A stretch of DNA of 64,000 bases from Salipiger pentaromativorans (lineage in GTDB: Bacteria > Pseudomonadota > Alphaproteobacteria > Rhodobacterales > Rhodobacteraceae), in assembly GCF_024721115.1 (NCBI RefSeq), contig NZ_JAMDHK010000021.1, forward strand, positions 1 through 64,000, read 5' to 3'. This document shows, one piece after another, positions 53,879 through 63,406 of this stretch. The notes below the pieces were generated by a model. The model made no database searches. It saw only the letters and a list, made by a program, of their open reading frames with translations, and was not told where the DNA came from. Within the stretch, counting starts at the first letter, position 1, and each line of letters starts with the position of its first letter. Position numbers and translations under genes: made by a program.

Positions 53879-54587
53879 CCTACAGGAAACCTGGGTCTAT
53901 CTCAGCGCCTCGCCGCTGTTCCATCTCACGCTGACGCTGGTGGCCTTCCAGGCGTCTTCGTGGCTTTTCGAGAAGGGCGGGCGCAATCCACTGCTGAACC
54001 CGGTGCTGGGGGCGGTGATCCTTGTGGTGGTCGTGCTGCTGGCCACCAAGACCGATTACGCCACCTATTTCGAGGGCGCGCAATTCGTGCATTTCCTGCT
54101 GGGCCCGGCGACCGTTTCGCTGGCAGTGCCGCTTTACCGGCAGTGGCGGCTGGTGCGCCGCTCGGCGCTGGCGATCACCGTCAGCCTGCTCTGCGGTTCG
54201 CTGACCGCGATCCTGACGGCGGTGGGGATCGCGCGGGTGGCGGGCGGAAGCGTGGAGGTGCTGGCCTCCATCGCGCCGAAATCGGTCACCGCGCCGGTGG
54301 CCATGGCGATTGCCGAGGAGTTGGGTGGCGTGCCCTCGCTGACCGCCGTTCTGGTGATCGTGACGGGCATTCTGGGGGCGATGATCGGCCCGATGGTGCT
54401 GACGCTTGTCGGGGTGACGGACTGGCGCGCGCGCGGGCTGGCCATCGGCACGGCGAGCCATGGCATCGGCACCGCGCGGGCATTGCAGGTGAACGAGACC
54501 GCGGGCGCCTTCGCCGGGCTGGCCATGGGGCTGAACGCACTGGCGACGGCATTGCTGCTGCCGCTCCTCTGGGGACTCCTGTTCTGA
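53871..54587 (+). CDS. lrgB: LrgB family protein
   Basis: 238-residue membrane protein, about seven helices, with the LrgB signature LNPVLGAVILVVVV, LLGPATVSLAVPLYRQ, SIAPKSVTAPVAMAIAEELGG and GIGTARALQVNETAGAFAGLAMGLN. Partner of LrgA, encoded immediately upstream with an overlap. Regulator is not adjacent, though a hemerythrin gene is divergent. Confidence 0.93.
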   Translation: MDNLQETWVYLSASPLFHLTLTLVAFQASSWLFEKGGRNPLLNPVLGAVILVVVVLLATKTDYATYFEGAQFVHFLLGPATVSLAVPLYRQWRLVRRSALAITVSLLCGSLTAILTAVGIARVAGGSVEVLASIAPKSVTAPVAMAIAEELGGVPSLTAVLVIVTGILGAMIGPMVLTLVGVTDWRARGLAIGTASHGIGTARALQVNETAGAFAGLAMGLNALATALLLPLLWGLLF

Positions 54588-54733
54588 GCGACCGGGCGCG
54601 GGCGCACAGGATTTCATCACATCCGCCAATCGCGACGCGGATTTTGCTGCGGTGCAGCAAAATGGGCTGAAACCCTGCGGGATCCGGGGCAGGCTGGTGC
54701 GCGGGAGGACGGTTTGACGAAAGGAGGCTTCCG

Positions 54734-54928
54734 ATGTGCCTGACTTCACAAGCGCTGTTTTTTTTCCTGTCGCTGCTGCCGCAGGAGCGCGTGGATGTGT
54801 CGCCCGACCGGATCACCGTGCGCGCCGAGCTGCGTGACGCGATCTGGCTGGCCAAGGGCGAGGAATGGTGCACCACGGCACCGCAGATCGACGCGGCGAT
54901 CCGGCTGAAGCAGGGCGAGGCGCTGTAA
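54734..54928 (+). CDS. small protein of unknown function
   Basis: 64 residues with a hydrophobic start (TSQALFFFLSLLP) and a polar remainder (DRITVRAELRDAIWLAKGEEWCTTAPQID). No family recognised. Evidence that it is expressed is a perfect AAAGGAGG ribosome-binding sequence five bases before the ATG. It lies 146 bases after lrgB and is convergent with ilvC. Confidence 0.6.
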   Translation: MCLTSQALFFFLSLLPQERVDVSPDRITVRAELRDAIWLAKGEEWCTTAPQIDAAIRLKQGEAL

Positions 54929-54956
54929 TCCGCCTCGCGCGGATCAAAACGTGGCA

Positions 54957-54988
54957 TGAAAAAGCCCGCGCCGGGGCGGCGCGGGCTC
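54957..54988 (-). terminator. ilvC intrinsic terminator
   Basis: On the minus strand AGCCCGCGCC / GGCGCGGGCT, perfect ten-base arms, followed by TTTTT. Confidence 0.85.
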
Positions 54989-55012
54989 GGGTCTGACGGA
55001 GAAGACTCCGGA

Positions 55013-56146
<1,134 letters not shown>

Positions 56147-56179
56147 TCATTCGTTCTATGCTATAAATGCGGTGAAATC

Positions 56180-56635
56180 ATGCTTGACGATACGGACAGG
56201 CGCATTCTCCGGCAATATCAGGCGACACCCGAGGCGCCCTCGGCGGAACTGGCGGCGCGCGCGGGGGTGACGCCTTCGACGCTGGCGCGGCGGCTGGCGG
56301 CCATGCGCGGGAGCGGGGTGCTGAAAGGCGTGCGCGGGGTGATCCACTGGCCGGCGCTGGGCTATGAGGTGGAGGTCAGCCTGCGGGTGACGCTGGACAA
56401 GACCGCGCCGCGCGCCTTCGACGAGTTCATCGCAGCGGCGCGGGAGGTGCCGGAGGTGATCGAGATCCAGACCTTTCTGGGCTCCATCGACGTGCGGCTG
56501 GCGGTGATCGCGCGGGATCTGGCGCATTACCAAAGCCTTTATCGCGAAAGGCTGCTGACCCTGCCGCATATCGCCGATGTGGAGGCGCTGATGCATGTGG
56601 CGCTGGTGAAATCCGACGAGACGGTGCCGCTGTGA
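56180..56635 (+). CDS. Lrp/AsnC-family regulator 1 of a tandem pair
   Basis: 151 residues: helix-turn-helix LDDTDRRILRQYQATPEAPSAELAARAGVTPSTLARRLAAM, then a RAM domain (VIEIQTFLGSIDVRLAVIARDL). A TATAAA -10-like box at 56162-56167 puts transcription start within a few bases of the ATG, so the leader is very short or absent. The stop overlaps a GTG start of the second regulator. Confidence 0.92.
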   Translation: MLDDTDRRILRQYQATPEAPSAELAARAGVTPSTLARRLAAMRGSGVLKGVRGVIHWPALGYEVEVSLRVTLDKTAPRAFDEFIAAAREVPEVIEIQTFLGSIDVRLAVIARDLAHYQSLYRERLLTLPHIADVEALMHVALVKSDETVPL

Positions 56636-57099
56636 CCGGGGCGGGAATGGTGCTGGACGAGACCGACCTGGCGCTGATCCGGGCGCTGGGGGAGGATGCG
56701 CAGGCCAGCGCGGGCGCTTTGGGGCGGCGGTTCGGCCTGTCGCAGCCGGCCTGCTGGCGGCGCATCCAGCGGCTGCGGTCGGCGGGGGTGTTCCGGGGCG
56801 CGCGGCTGGATCTGGATCTCGAGCGGCTGGGATTCGGGGTGACGGTGTTCTTGGGCATCAAGCTGGCCACCAAGGGACGCGTCAGCCTGGAGGATTTCGA
56901 GCGCGCGGTGAGCGCCATTCCAGAGGTGCAGATCGTCGAGCATGTGCTGGGCGCCTTCGACTACCGGTTGCGCGTCGCCGCGCGCGACCTGCCGGATTTC
57001 GAGCGGGTGCTGCGTCGGCGGATCATGACGCTGCCCGGGGTCGGCAATGTCGAGGCGAACGTGATGTTGAGCGAGGAGCGCCGGCCGGGCCCGTTGTGA
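56632..57099 (+). CDS. Lrp/AsnC-family regulator 2 of a tandem pair
   Basis: 155 residues from GTG 56632, or 150 from ATG 56647. Helix-turn-helix LDETDLALIRALGEDAQASAGALGRRFGLSQPACWRRIQRL and RAM domain (VQIVEHVLGAFDYRLRVAARDLPDF). The two regulators differ clearly in sequence, so they are an old pair that may form a hetero-oligomer. The GTG overlaps the first gene's stop, which couples their translation. Followed 78 bases later by an aminotransferase. Confidence 0.92.
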   Translation: MTGAGMVLDETDLALIRALGEDAQASAGALGRRFGLSQPACWRRIQRLRSAGVFRGARLDLDLERLGFGVTVFLGIKLATKGRVSLEDFERAVSAIPEVQIVEHVLGAFDYRLRVAARDLPDFERVLRRRIMTLPGVGNVEANVMLSEERRPGPL

Positions 57100-57177
57100 C
57101 CGGGCGCGACCATTGGGGGCTTTGCGTGTCGGGCCACGACAGGGTAGCGATAGGACCGGACAAAGATGGAGAGTGCC

Positions 57178-58302
57178 ATGCCGCTGCGCGACGATGTCGA
57201 CCCCAACGGGCTTGAGGAATTTTCGGTCGTCTTCACCGACCGGTCGCTGAACCACATGTCGGCCGCCTTTCAGCAGGTGATGCGCGACATCTCGGGGATG
57301 CTGCGCGAGGTCTATGGCGCCGATGCGGTGGCGCTGGTGCCGGGCGGCGGCACGTTCGGCATGGAGGCGGTGGCGCGGCAGTTCGGCCAGGGCGCCAAGG
57401 CGCTGGTGGTGCGCAATGGCTGGTTCTCGTTCCGCTGGTCGCAGATCTTCGAGGCCGGCGGGTTCGGCGGCGAGGTCACGGTGATGAAGGCACGCCAGAC
57501 CGGCAACGAGCCCACCGCGCCCTTTGCGCCTGCCCCCATCGAGGAGGTGGTCGAGACGATCCGCCGCGAGGCGCCGCAGATCGTCTTTGCGCCGCATGTG
57601 GAAACCAGCGCCGGGGTGATCCTGCCCGACGCCTATATCGCGGCGATGGCGGCGGCGGCGCATGAGGTGGGCGCGCTGATGGTGCTCGATTGCATCGCCT
57701 CGGGCTGCGTCTGGGTGGATATGAAGGACACCGGCGTCGATGTGCTGATTTCGGCGCCGCAGAAGGGTTGGTCGGCGACGCCCTGCGCGGGGTTGGTGAT
57801 GCTGTCGGACCGGGCGATGGCGCGGATGGAGGAGACGGTGTCGAACTCCTTCGCGATGGATCTGAAGAAATGGCAGCAGATCATGGCGGCCTACGAGGCG
57901 GGGGGGCATGCCTATCACGCCACGATGCCGACCGACGGGCTGCGCATGTTCCGAGACGCCATGGTCGAGACGCAGGAGATGGGCTTTGACGCGGCCAAGG
58001 CGGCGCAATGGGAGCTGGGCGAGAAGGTGCGCGCGCTGCTGGCGGCGCGCGGCATCTCCTCGGTGGCGGCGCAAGGCTTCGGCGCGCCGGGGGTGGTGGT
58101 GAGCTATACCGCCGATCCCGAGTTGCAGTCGGGCCGGGCCTTTGCGGCGAAAGGCACGCAGATCGCCGCCGGGGTGCCGCTGCAATGCGACGAGCCCGCC
58201 GGGTTCTCGACCTTCCGGCTGGGGCTGTTCGGGCTCGACAAGCTGAAGGACGTGGACGGCACCGTGGCACGGCTGGAGGCGGTGCTCGATCAGGTGATGT
58301 GA
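57178..58302 (+). CDS. class V aminotransferase
   Basis: 374-residue fold-type I PLP enzyme. LVPGGGTFGMEAVARQF binds the cofactor phosphate, VLDCIASGCVWVD holds the aspartate for the PLP nitrogen, and the Schiff-base lysine is in SAPQKGWSATPC. Class V members act on serine, alanine, phosphoserine or glyoxylate; the donor here is not deducible. GGAGAG just before ATG 57178 supports this start over 57166. Likely regulated by, or co-transcribed with, the Lrp pair. Confidence 0.88.
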   Translation: MPLRDDVDPNGLEEFSVVFTDRSLNHMSAAFQQVMRDISGMLREVYGADAVALVPGGGTFGMEAVARQFGQGAKALVVRNGWFSFRWSQIFEAGGFGGEVTVMKARQTGNEPTAPFAPAPIEEVVETIRREAPQIVFAPHVETSAGVILPDAYIAAMAAAAHEVGALMVLDCIASGCVWVDMKDTGVDVLISAPQKGWSATPCAGLVMLSDRAMARMEETVSNSFAMDLKKWQQIMAAYEAGGHAYHATMPTDGLRMFRDAMVETQEMGFDAAKAAQWELGEKVRALLAARGISSVAAQGFGAPGVVVSYTADPELQSGRAFAAKGTQIAAGVPLQCDEPAGFSTFRLGLFGLDKLKDVDGTVARLEAVLDQVM

Positions 58303-58313
58303 GGGGCCCAGGA

Positions 58314-58374
58314 AGGTGGGCAGATTGCCCACCCTACCATGTGCCCCGCCGTAGGGTGGGCAATCTGCCCACCT
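58314..58374. repeat. REP-like perfect inverted repeat
   Basis: Two perfect 24-base arms (58314-58337 and 58351-58374) around a 13-base loop. The right arm reads GTAGGGTGGGCAATCTGCCC and continues, and the arm is itself internally palindromic (GGTGGGCA...TGCCCACC). It lies just after the aminotransferase stop, in the convergent gap with the UbiH-type gene. It is characteristic of dispersed extragenic palindromes. Confidence 0.8.
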
Positions 58375-58433
58375 GTCACGTCGTCCCAACGGGGCCGGCG
58401 AGGCCGCGGATCACCTCCGGCGCGGGGGGCGCC

Positions 58434-59627
58434 TTAGCCGCGCGCGCCCAAACCGAGTTGCATCAGCGTCTTGCGCACCGGCTTGATGCCGTAGAGTGCA
58501 TCCAGCGCCTTGGCGCGTGCATCGCGCAGCGGCGGGGCGGACAGCATCGATGTCTTGTTGAGCAGTGTGATCCCTGCCACCCGGGCGCGTATGTCGAGGA
58601 TGCGCTTGCGGTGATAGCTCTCCAGCATCGCCCGGTCCCCGAGCCGCTCGGGCGCGGCCACCGCCAGCTCGTGCAGCGCCCGCATATCGTTGAGCGACAT
58701 GTTCAGCCCTTGCGCGCCGATCGGCGGCACCACATGCGCGGCCTCGGCCACCAGCGCCAGCCGCTCGCCATAGAGCGTTTCCGCGTGCTGCGCGATGATC
58801 GGCCAGATCGTGCGGCGCGAGGCCAGCGTCAGCGGGCCGAAGAGATGGCAGGAGCGCTCGGACATCGCCGCCTCGAACGCGGGCACATCGAGCGCCAGAA
58901 GCTCTTGTGCTTTTGGCCCTTCTTCCATCCACACCACCGCCGAAGAGGGGAGCCCCTGATAGTCCGGCAGCGGCACCAGCGTGAACGGGCCGCCGGTGCG
59001 GTGGATCTCGGTCGAGACATTGCCATGCGGCACCGGGTGGGTGACGGCGAAGGCCAGTGCCTTTTGGCCGAAGCGGGTGGTCTTGACCCCGATCCCCGCC
59101 GCCTGTCGCATCGGCGAGTTGCGCCCGTCCGCTGCGATCACCAGCCGCACCTGCACCGGGCCGCCCTCGGTGAGCCCGACCTTGGCATAGGCCTCGCGGG
59201 TGAAGAGCGTGGTGGTGGCGGTGCCGGGGCGGAAATCGACCCCGGGCATCGCGTGCAGATGTGCCGCAAGCTCTCGGCGCAGCAGCCAGTTGGGCAGGTT
59301 CCAGCCAAAGGGCTTTTCGGAGATGTCGGTGGCGTCGAAATCGCGGGTCACGCGCGGTTCGGGCCGGTCGCCGCCCGCATCCACGATGCGCATCACCTGG
59401 AGCGGCATCGCATGATCCGCCAGCCGCGCCCAGAGCCCGGCCTCATCGAGAAACTGCTGCGCCGGTTGCAGGAAGGCGGTGCTGCGCAGATCGGCACCAT
59501 CGGCGTCGCGTTCTGTCACCGGCGGGGCCGGATCGACGCAGAGCACCGAGAACCCGGCGGATCCAAAAGCGGCGGCCGCGGTCAAACCCGCGATGCCGCC
59601 GCCCGAGATGAGAATGTCGTAATCCAT
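58434..59627 (-). CDS. UbiH/UbiF-type FAD monooxygenase
   Basis: 397-residue group A flavin hydroxylase. GGGIAGLTAA near the N-terminus binds FAD, IAADGRNSP is the DG motif, and LVAEAAHVVPPIGAQGLNMSLND is the second FAD motif. In the last, the usual GD before AAH is AE. It probably hydroxylates a ubiquinone intermediate, but aromatic substrates are possible. Transcribed convergently with the aminotransferase. Confidence 0.88.
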   Translation of the reverse strand: MDYDILISGGGIAGLTAAAAFGSAGFSVLCVDPAPPVTERDADGADLRSTAFLQPAQQFLDEAGLWARLADHAMPLQVMRIVDAGGDRPEPRVTRDFDATDISEKPFGWNLPNWLLRRELAAHLHAMPGVDFRPGTATTTLFTREAYAKVGLTEGGPVQVRLVIAADGRNSPMRQAAGIGVKTTRFGQKALAFAVTHPVPHGNVSTEIHRTGGPFTLVPLPDYQGLPSSAVVWMEEGPKAQELLALDVPAFEAAMSERSCHLFGPLTLASRRTIWPIIAQHAETLYGERLALVAEAAHVVPPIGAQGLNMSLNDMRALHELAVAAPERLGDRAMLESYHRKRILDIRARVAGITLLNKTSMLSAPPLRDARAKALDALYGIKPVRKTLMQLGLGARG

Positions 59628-59682
59628 GACCGCTCTCCTTTGCCCCCTTTCTAGGCGAGCTGCGAGCGGGATGCCATGCGGC

Positions 59683-59895
59683 TTACTTGCCGATGGTGAT
59701 CAGGATGATCGCCGCGTAGCAGACCGGCACACAGGCCAGCGCACACATCGCCAGGCCGACCGGACCCCAGGTCACGGTCGCGGCGATCACCACGGCGAGG
59801 AAGACGGCCAGACCGGCAAAGATCTTTGCCTCGATGCTCATCCCGCCCGAGCGTTCGGTGGCAAGGTCGGTCGTAGTCGCTTCATTCATGCTCAT
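59683..59895 (-). CDS. small membrane protein of unknown function
   Basis: 70 residues (start MSMNEATTTDL) with an N-terminal polar part and two adjacent transmembrane helices (about 24-42 and 45-67). AAGGAG eight bases before this ATG chooses it over the ATG at 59901. No family recognised. It lies 55 bases upstream of the monooxygenase start on the same strand and may share its transcript. Confidence 0.65.
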   Translation of the reverse strand: MSMNEATTTDLATERSGGMSIEAKIFAGLAVFLAVVIAATVTWGPVGLAMCALACVPVCYAAIILITIGK

Positions 59896-60019
59896 ATTCA
59901 TATCTCCTTATTGGATGAGGCCGGGATAGGATTTTTTCGGTATGCCTCACAGGGAAATAATGTCGCACGAGCCGGGTATCATTTGGGCAGATTGCCGCAT
60001 GTGCGAAATGCGGCGGGTC

Positions 60020-60664
60020 TCAGCCGAGCTTGCCGAGAAATTGGGCGAGGTCGTCGGTGTGATGCTCGATATGTGCGCCCTTGCCACGCTCCGGGGCCAC
60101 ATGCACGGTGCGCATCCCCATGGCGTGGGGCGCCGCGAGGTTGCGGGGATCGTCCTCGAACATCGCCGCCGTTTTCGGGTCGGTGCCGTCGCGCGCAAAG
60201 ACCGCGCGAAACGCGCCTGCCTCGGGTTTCGGACGATAGCCCGCGTGTTCCACGCCGTAGATCGCATCGAAGGCGGCATCGAGTCCACGCGCCTTCAGCA
60301 CCTGCGCCGCATAGGGCGCGCTGCCATTGGTATAGACGATCTTGCGCCCCGGCAGCCCGGCGATCAGCTCGGCCAGATGCGGATCGGGGACCAGCGCGTC
60401 GAAAGAGATGTCGTGCACCTCTTCGAGATAGGCGTCGGGGTCGATCCTGTGTTCGGCCATGAGCCCGGCCAGCGTGGTGCCATGGGCGTGCCAGTAGTGT
60501 TTGCGCAGCCGGTCGGCCTCGCCATGATCGACGCCGAGGCTGCGCATGACAAAATCGGTCATCCGGCGTTCGATCTGGTCGAAGAGCCGGGCGGCGGGCG
60601 GGTACAGCGTGTTGTCGAGATCGAACACCCAGTGCCGCACATGCGAGAAATGATCTTTTACCAT
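60020..60664 (-). CDS. HAD-type pyrimidine 5'-nucleotidase-like phosphatase
   Basis: 214-residue HAD hydrolase, subfamily I. Motif I DLDNTLYPP (15-23), motif II in VYTNGSAP, the lysine in RPKPEAGAF, and motif III FEDDPRNL. DLDNTLY followed by an all-helical cap fits the pyrimidine 5'-nucleotidase (SDT1-like) group. Substrate uncertain. Divergent from the GntR regulator. Confidence 0.87.
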   Translation of the reverse strand: MVKDHFSHVRHWVFDLDNTLYPPAARLFDQIERRMTDFVMRSLGVDHGEADRLRKHYWHAHGTTLAGLMAEHRIDPDAYLEEVHDISFDALVPDPHLAELIAGLPGRKIVYTNGSAPYAAQVLKARGLDAAFDAIYGVEHAGYRPKPEAGAFRAVFARDGTDPKTAAMFEDDPRNLAAPHAMGMRTVHVAPERGKGAHIEHHTDDLAQFLGKLG

Positions 60665-60763
60665 GGCGCGACCCTAGGCTTGCGCGCGACTTGCGGCAAT
60701 GGGCGCATTGATCCGGCGTGCGTGCTGGCGCTATCGTGGTTCGGATCGAGCGAGGAGAAACGC

Positions 60764-61408
60764 ATGAACCAGATCCGGACGCCCAACAAGGATGCCTATA
60801 CGCTGATCCTGGAGGCGATCGATTCCGGGGTTTACCGCCCCGGCGACCGGCTGGTGGAAAGCGAGCTGGCCGAGCGTTTCGGCGTGTCGCGCACGCCGAT
60901 CCGCGAGGCGTTGCAGCGGCTCGAGACGCAATCGCTGCTGACCCGCGACGGGCGCTCGCTGATCGTGGCCTCGCTGGATCACAACCAGATGGCCGAGCTT
61001 TACGTGGTGCGCACCGAGCTGGAGGGGCTGGCGGCGCGGCTGGCCGCGCGGCATGCCACCGAGGAAGAGATCCAGGTGCTGCGCGACATGGTGAGCGAGG
61101 ACCGGGCGCTTCTGAACGATCCCTCGGCGCTGGCGCGGGCGAACCGGCGGTTTCACAAGATGATCCATCTCGCCTCGCACAACCGGTTTCTGGTGCAGCA
61201 GCTCGATCTGGTGCACCGCTCCATGGCGCTGATGGCCACCACCTCGCTGGCGGCGCAGGGCCGGGGCGAGATCGCGCTCGCCGAACACAAGGCGATTGTC
61301 GATGCCATCGCCCGGCGCGACGAGGATGCCGCCTACAAGGCGCTGCGCGATCATATCTCGGTGGCCTTCGTGACCCGGCTGAAGCTTGACAGCCGCAAGG
61401 TGGACTGA
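60764..61408 (+). CDS. GntR/FadR-family transcriptional regulator
   Basis: 214 residues: N-terminal winged helix (DRLVESELAERFGVSRTPIREALQRLE) and a C-terminal FCD ligand-binding domain with metal-binding histidines (RRFHKMIHLASHN, EHKAIVDAI, LRDHI). GAGGAGAAA precedes the ATG. No metabolic operon is adjacent, so the target genes are not evident. Confidence 0.92.
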   Translation: MNQIRTPNKDAYTLILEAIDSGVYRPGDRLVESELAERFGVSRTPIREALQRLETQSLLTRDGRSLIVASLDHNQMAELYVVRTELEGLAARLAARHATEEEIQVLRDMVSEDRALLNDPSALARANRRFHKMIHLASHNRFLVQQLDLVHRSMALMATTSLAAQGRGEIALAEHKAIVDAIARRDEDAAYKALRDHISVAFVTRLKLDSRKVD

Positions 61409-61412
61409 GCTC

Positions 61413-63302
61413 TCAGGGCGGCTCGTCGGCGGGAATTTCGGCGCCGGCATGGTCGGGGGCCGATTTGCCATGTGCGGTCTTGTCCCAGAAGAACGGGCGG
61501 AAGATCATCTCCCACGCCGCCTTGTAGGCGGCGACCGTGCCGAGCGGGAAATAGAGAAACAACGTTGGCACCCAGGGCAGCAGCCCGCCATGCGGGCTGC
61601 GCGAGACCGCGGCGACACCGATCAGCAGCGAGACCGCCTCGGCGCCGAGGAACCCCCAGAACAGCACCCGGGTCTGCGTGTCGCCGAGATAGGCGAAGAC
61701 CGGCGGCTCCCATCCCGCCAGCGCCAGCCAGAAGGCCCATAGCGTCGGGGCGAGCAGGAATTGCAGGATCGCGGTCAGGAAGATGAGCTGGACGCCGAGA
61801 AATTTCCACGCCCCCAGATCGCGCCAGAGCCGGGCGGGCGACCGCATGTGCACGGCCCAGGTGATCATGTAGCCCTTGAGCCAGCGCGAGCGCTGACGGA
61901 TCCAGGGCCAGAATCGGTTATTGGCCTCTTCGCGGGTGACGATGGGCAGAAGCTCGGTCACATAGCCGTGGCGGGCGAGGCGGATGCCGAGATCGGCGTC
62001 TTCGGTGACGTTATGCGCGTCCCAGCCGCCGACTTTTTCCAGCGCGTCGCGGCGGAAGAAGACGGTGGTGCCGCCCAGCGGAACCGCAAAGCCGAGCCGG
62101 GCGAGGCCGGGCAGCAGGATGCGGAACCATGTGGCGTATTCGATGGTGAAACAGCGCGACAGCCAATTGGCCTTGGGGTTGTAGAAATCCAGGATGCCCT
62201 GGAGGCAGGCAACCTCGGGCGGGGCGCGTCCGAAATGGCCGGCGACGCGCAGAAGCTGGTCGGAGGCGGGGGAATCCTCGGCGTCGTAGATGCCGACGAT
62301 CTCGCCGCGGGCAAAGCGCAGCGCGTAGTTCAGCGCGCGCGGCTTGGTGGTGACCGGACCGTCGGGCACCTCGACCACGCGCATCCAGGGCGGCAGCGAA
62401 ACGCCGGACAGCGCGGCGCGGGTGGTGGCATCGCGCGCTTCGAGGATCAGCAGCACCTCGAGACAGGCGCGCGGATATTCGAGCCGCGCCAGCCGCCGCA
62501 GCAGATCGCGCGCGATGCTTTCCTCGCGGAAGAGCGGCACCAGGATCGACATCGCGGGGATGTATCCGGGCGCCCCGGTGGCGGGGCGCGGGGGGCGGCG
62601 GCCCGCCAGGAAGGCCGCGATCTTCATCGCCTGGGCAAAGCACAGGGTCAGCACCGCGGCACCGGCGGCGAGGGAAAAGAACAGCCCCGGGCGGACCAGC
62701 AGCAGGCTCAGGCAGGCGGCGGCGAACCCGATCCCGAGCACCGCGCGGAGCGGCGTCAGCGTGTTCATGTCACGGCAGCTTTCCTCTGCCGGAACCTGGG
62801 TTTCCGCACGCCGCGCCATGGCGTCGCCATGGCGGGCGGCGATTTCCGCCTGGATCTCGGATTCCAGCGCCAGCGCCATGGCGACCTTGCCGCAGCTTTC
62901 CGGCAGGGCGAGCGTGGCGGTCTCGAAGCTCTCGGGGCGGGAGGTGGCCAACACCAGCGTGTCGCCGAGCCATCGCCAGGGCAGAACCGCGTGCCGCAGG
63001 CAGGTTTCCGGGGGGATGAGGCCGGCAAGATCCGGATCGGGCGGGTGCTGATCGCGGTGCAGCCGCATCGCGCCGTAATGCAGCGCCTGCGCTTCCAGCA
63101 CCGCGTCGGGGCTGGCGAGATCTTCGGAAATCAGCACCTGGGGCAGCGGGGCGCCGCTGCGGCGGCTTTCGGTCAGCGCCTGAACCGCCGCGCTGGGACG
63201 CAGCGTTCCGTTCTCCATCAGGATCGACCCGATGGGCCGCCCGCGTGCGCAACCGGCCTGATCGCTCCGCGAGCTGCGGAACACGGGGCTTGGTCTGCTC
63301 AT
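61413..63302 (-). CDS. glycosyltransferase 2 with N-terminal MshEN (c-di-GMP-type) domain
   Basis: 629-residue membrane protein. Residues ~25-140 match the MshEN/GspE-N fold (IGSILMENGTLRPSAAVQALTES and a second similar unit), a known c-di-GMP receptor. Two helices at about 185-235 precede a processive-type GT2 domain (DAEDSPAS, TEDADLGIR, QRSRWLKG), then four or more C-terminal helices. This suggests synthesis or export of an extracellular polysaccharide, switched by c-di-GMP. Start ATG 63302 fits AGGAGG at five bases. Preceded by a CtrA-like box. Confidence 0.87.
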   Translation of the reverse strand: MSRPSPVFRSSRSDQAGCARGRPIGSILMENGTLRPSAAVQALTESRRSGAPLPQVLISEDLASPDAVLEAQALHYGAMRLHRDQHPPDPDLAGLIPPETCLRHAVLPWRWLGDTLVLATSRPESFETATLALPESCGKVAMALALESEIQAEIAARHGDAMARRAETQVPAEESCRDMNTLTPLRAVLGIGFAAACLSLLLVRPGLFFSLAAGAAVLTLCFAQAMKIAAFLAGRRPPRPATGAPGYIPAMSILVPLFREESIARDLLRRLARLEYPRACLEVLLILEARDATTRAALSGVSLPPWMRVVEVPDGPVTTKPRALNYALRFARGEIVGIYDAEDSPASDQLLRVAGHFGRAPPEVACLQGILDFYNPKANWLSRCFTIEYATWFRILLPGLARLGFAVPLGGTTVFFRRDALEKVGGWDAHNVTEDADLGIRLARHGYVTELLPIVTREEANNRFWPWIRQRSRWLKGYMITWAVHMRSPARLWRDLGAWKFLGVQLIFLTAILQFLLAPTLWAFWLALAGWEPPVFAYLGDTQTRVLFWGFLGAEAVSLLIGVAAVSRSPHGGLLPWVPTLFLYFPLGTVAAYKAAWEMIFRPFFWDKTAHGKSAPDHAGAEIPADEPP

Positions 63303-63347
63303 CATCGCCTCCTGTCCTCCCGATGGCAGACAGATCACGGCAAGAGA

Positions 63348-63363
63348 GTAAACAGGCGGTTAA
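63348..63363 (-). promoter_or_regulatory. CtrA-like box upstream of the glycosyltransferase
   Basis: Minus strand TTAACC-GCCT-GTTTAC, one mismatch from TTAACC-N4-GTTAAC (that is, TTAA-N7-TTAA), 46-61 bases before the start codon. Confidence 0.4.
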
Positions 63364-63406
63364 TTATCAGGTGGTTGCAGAGAATTCTTCGCGGATTCAG
63401 GCGGAT

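Noticed and set aside
59985-60017. GGGCAGATTGCC followed by a GCCGCAT/ATGCGGC hairpin, as a second REP copy or a terminator
   Set aside because: Only 12 bases match the REP-like arm, and the hairpin has no U-tract; kept only as a possible decayed relative.
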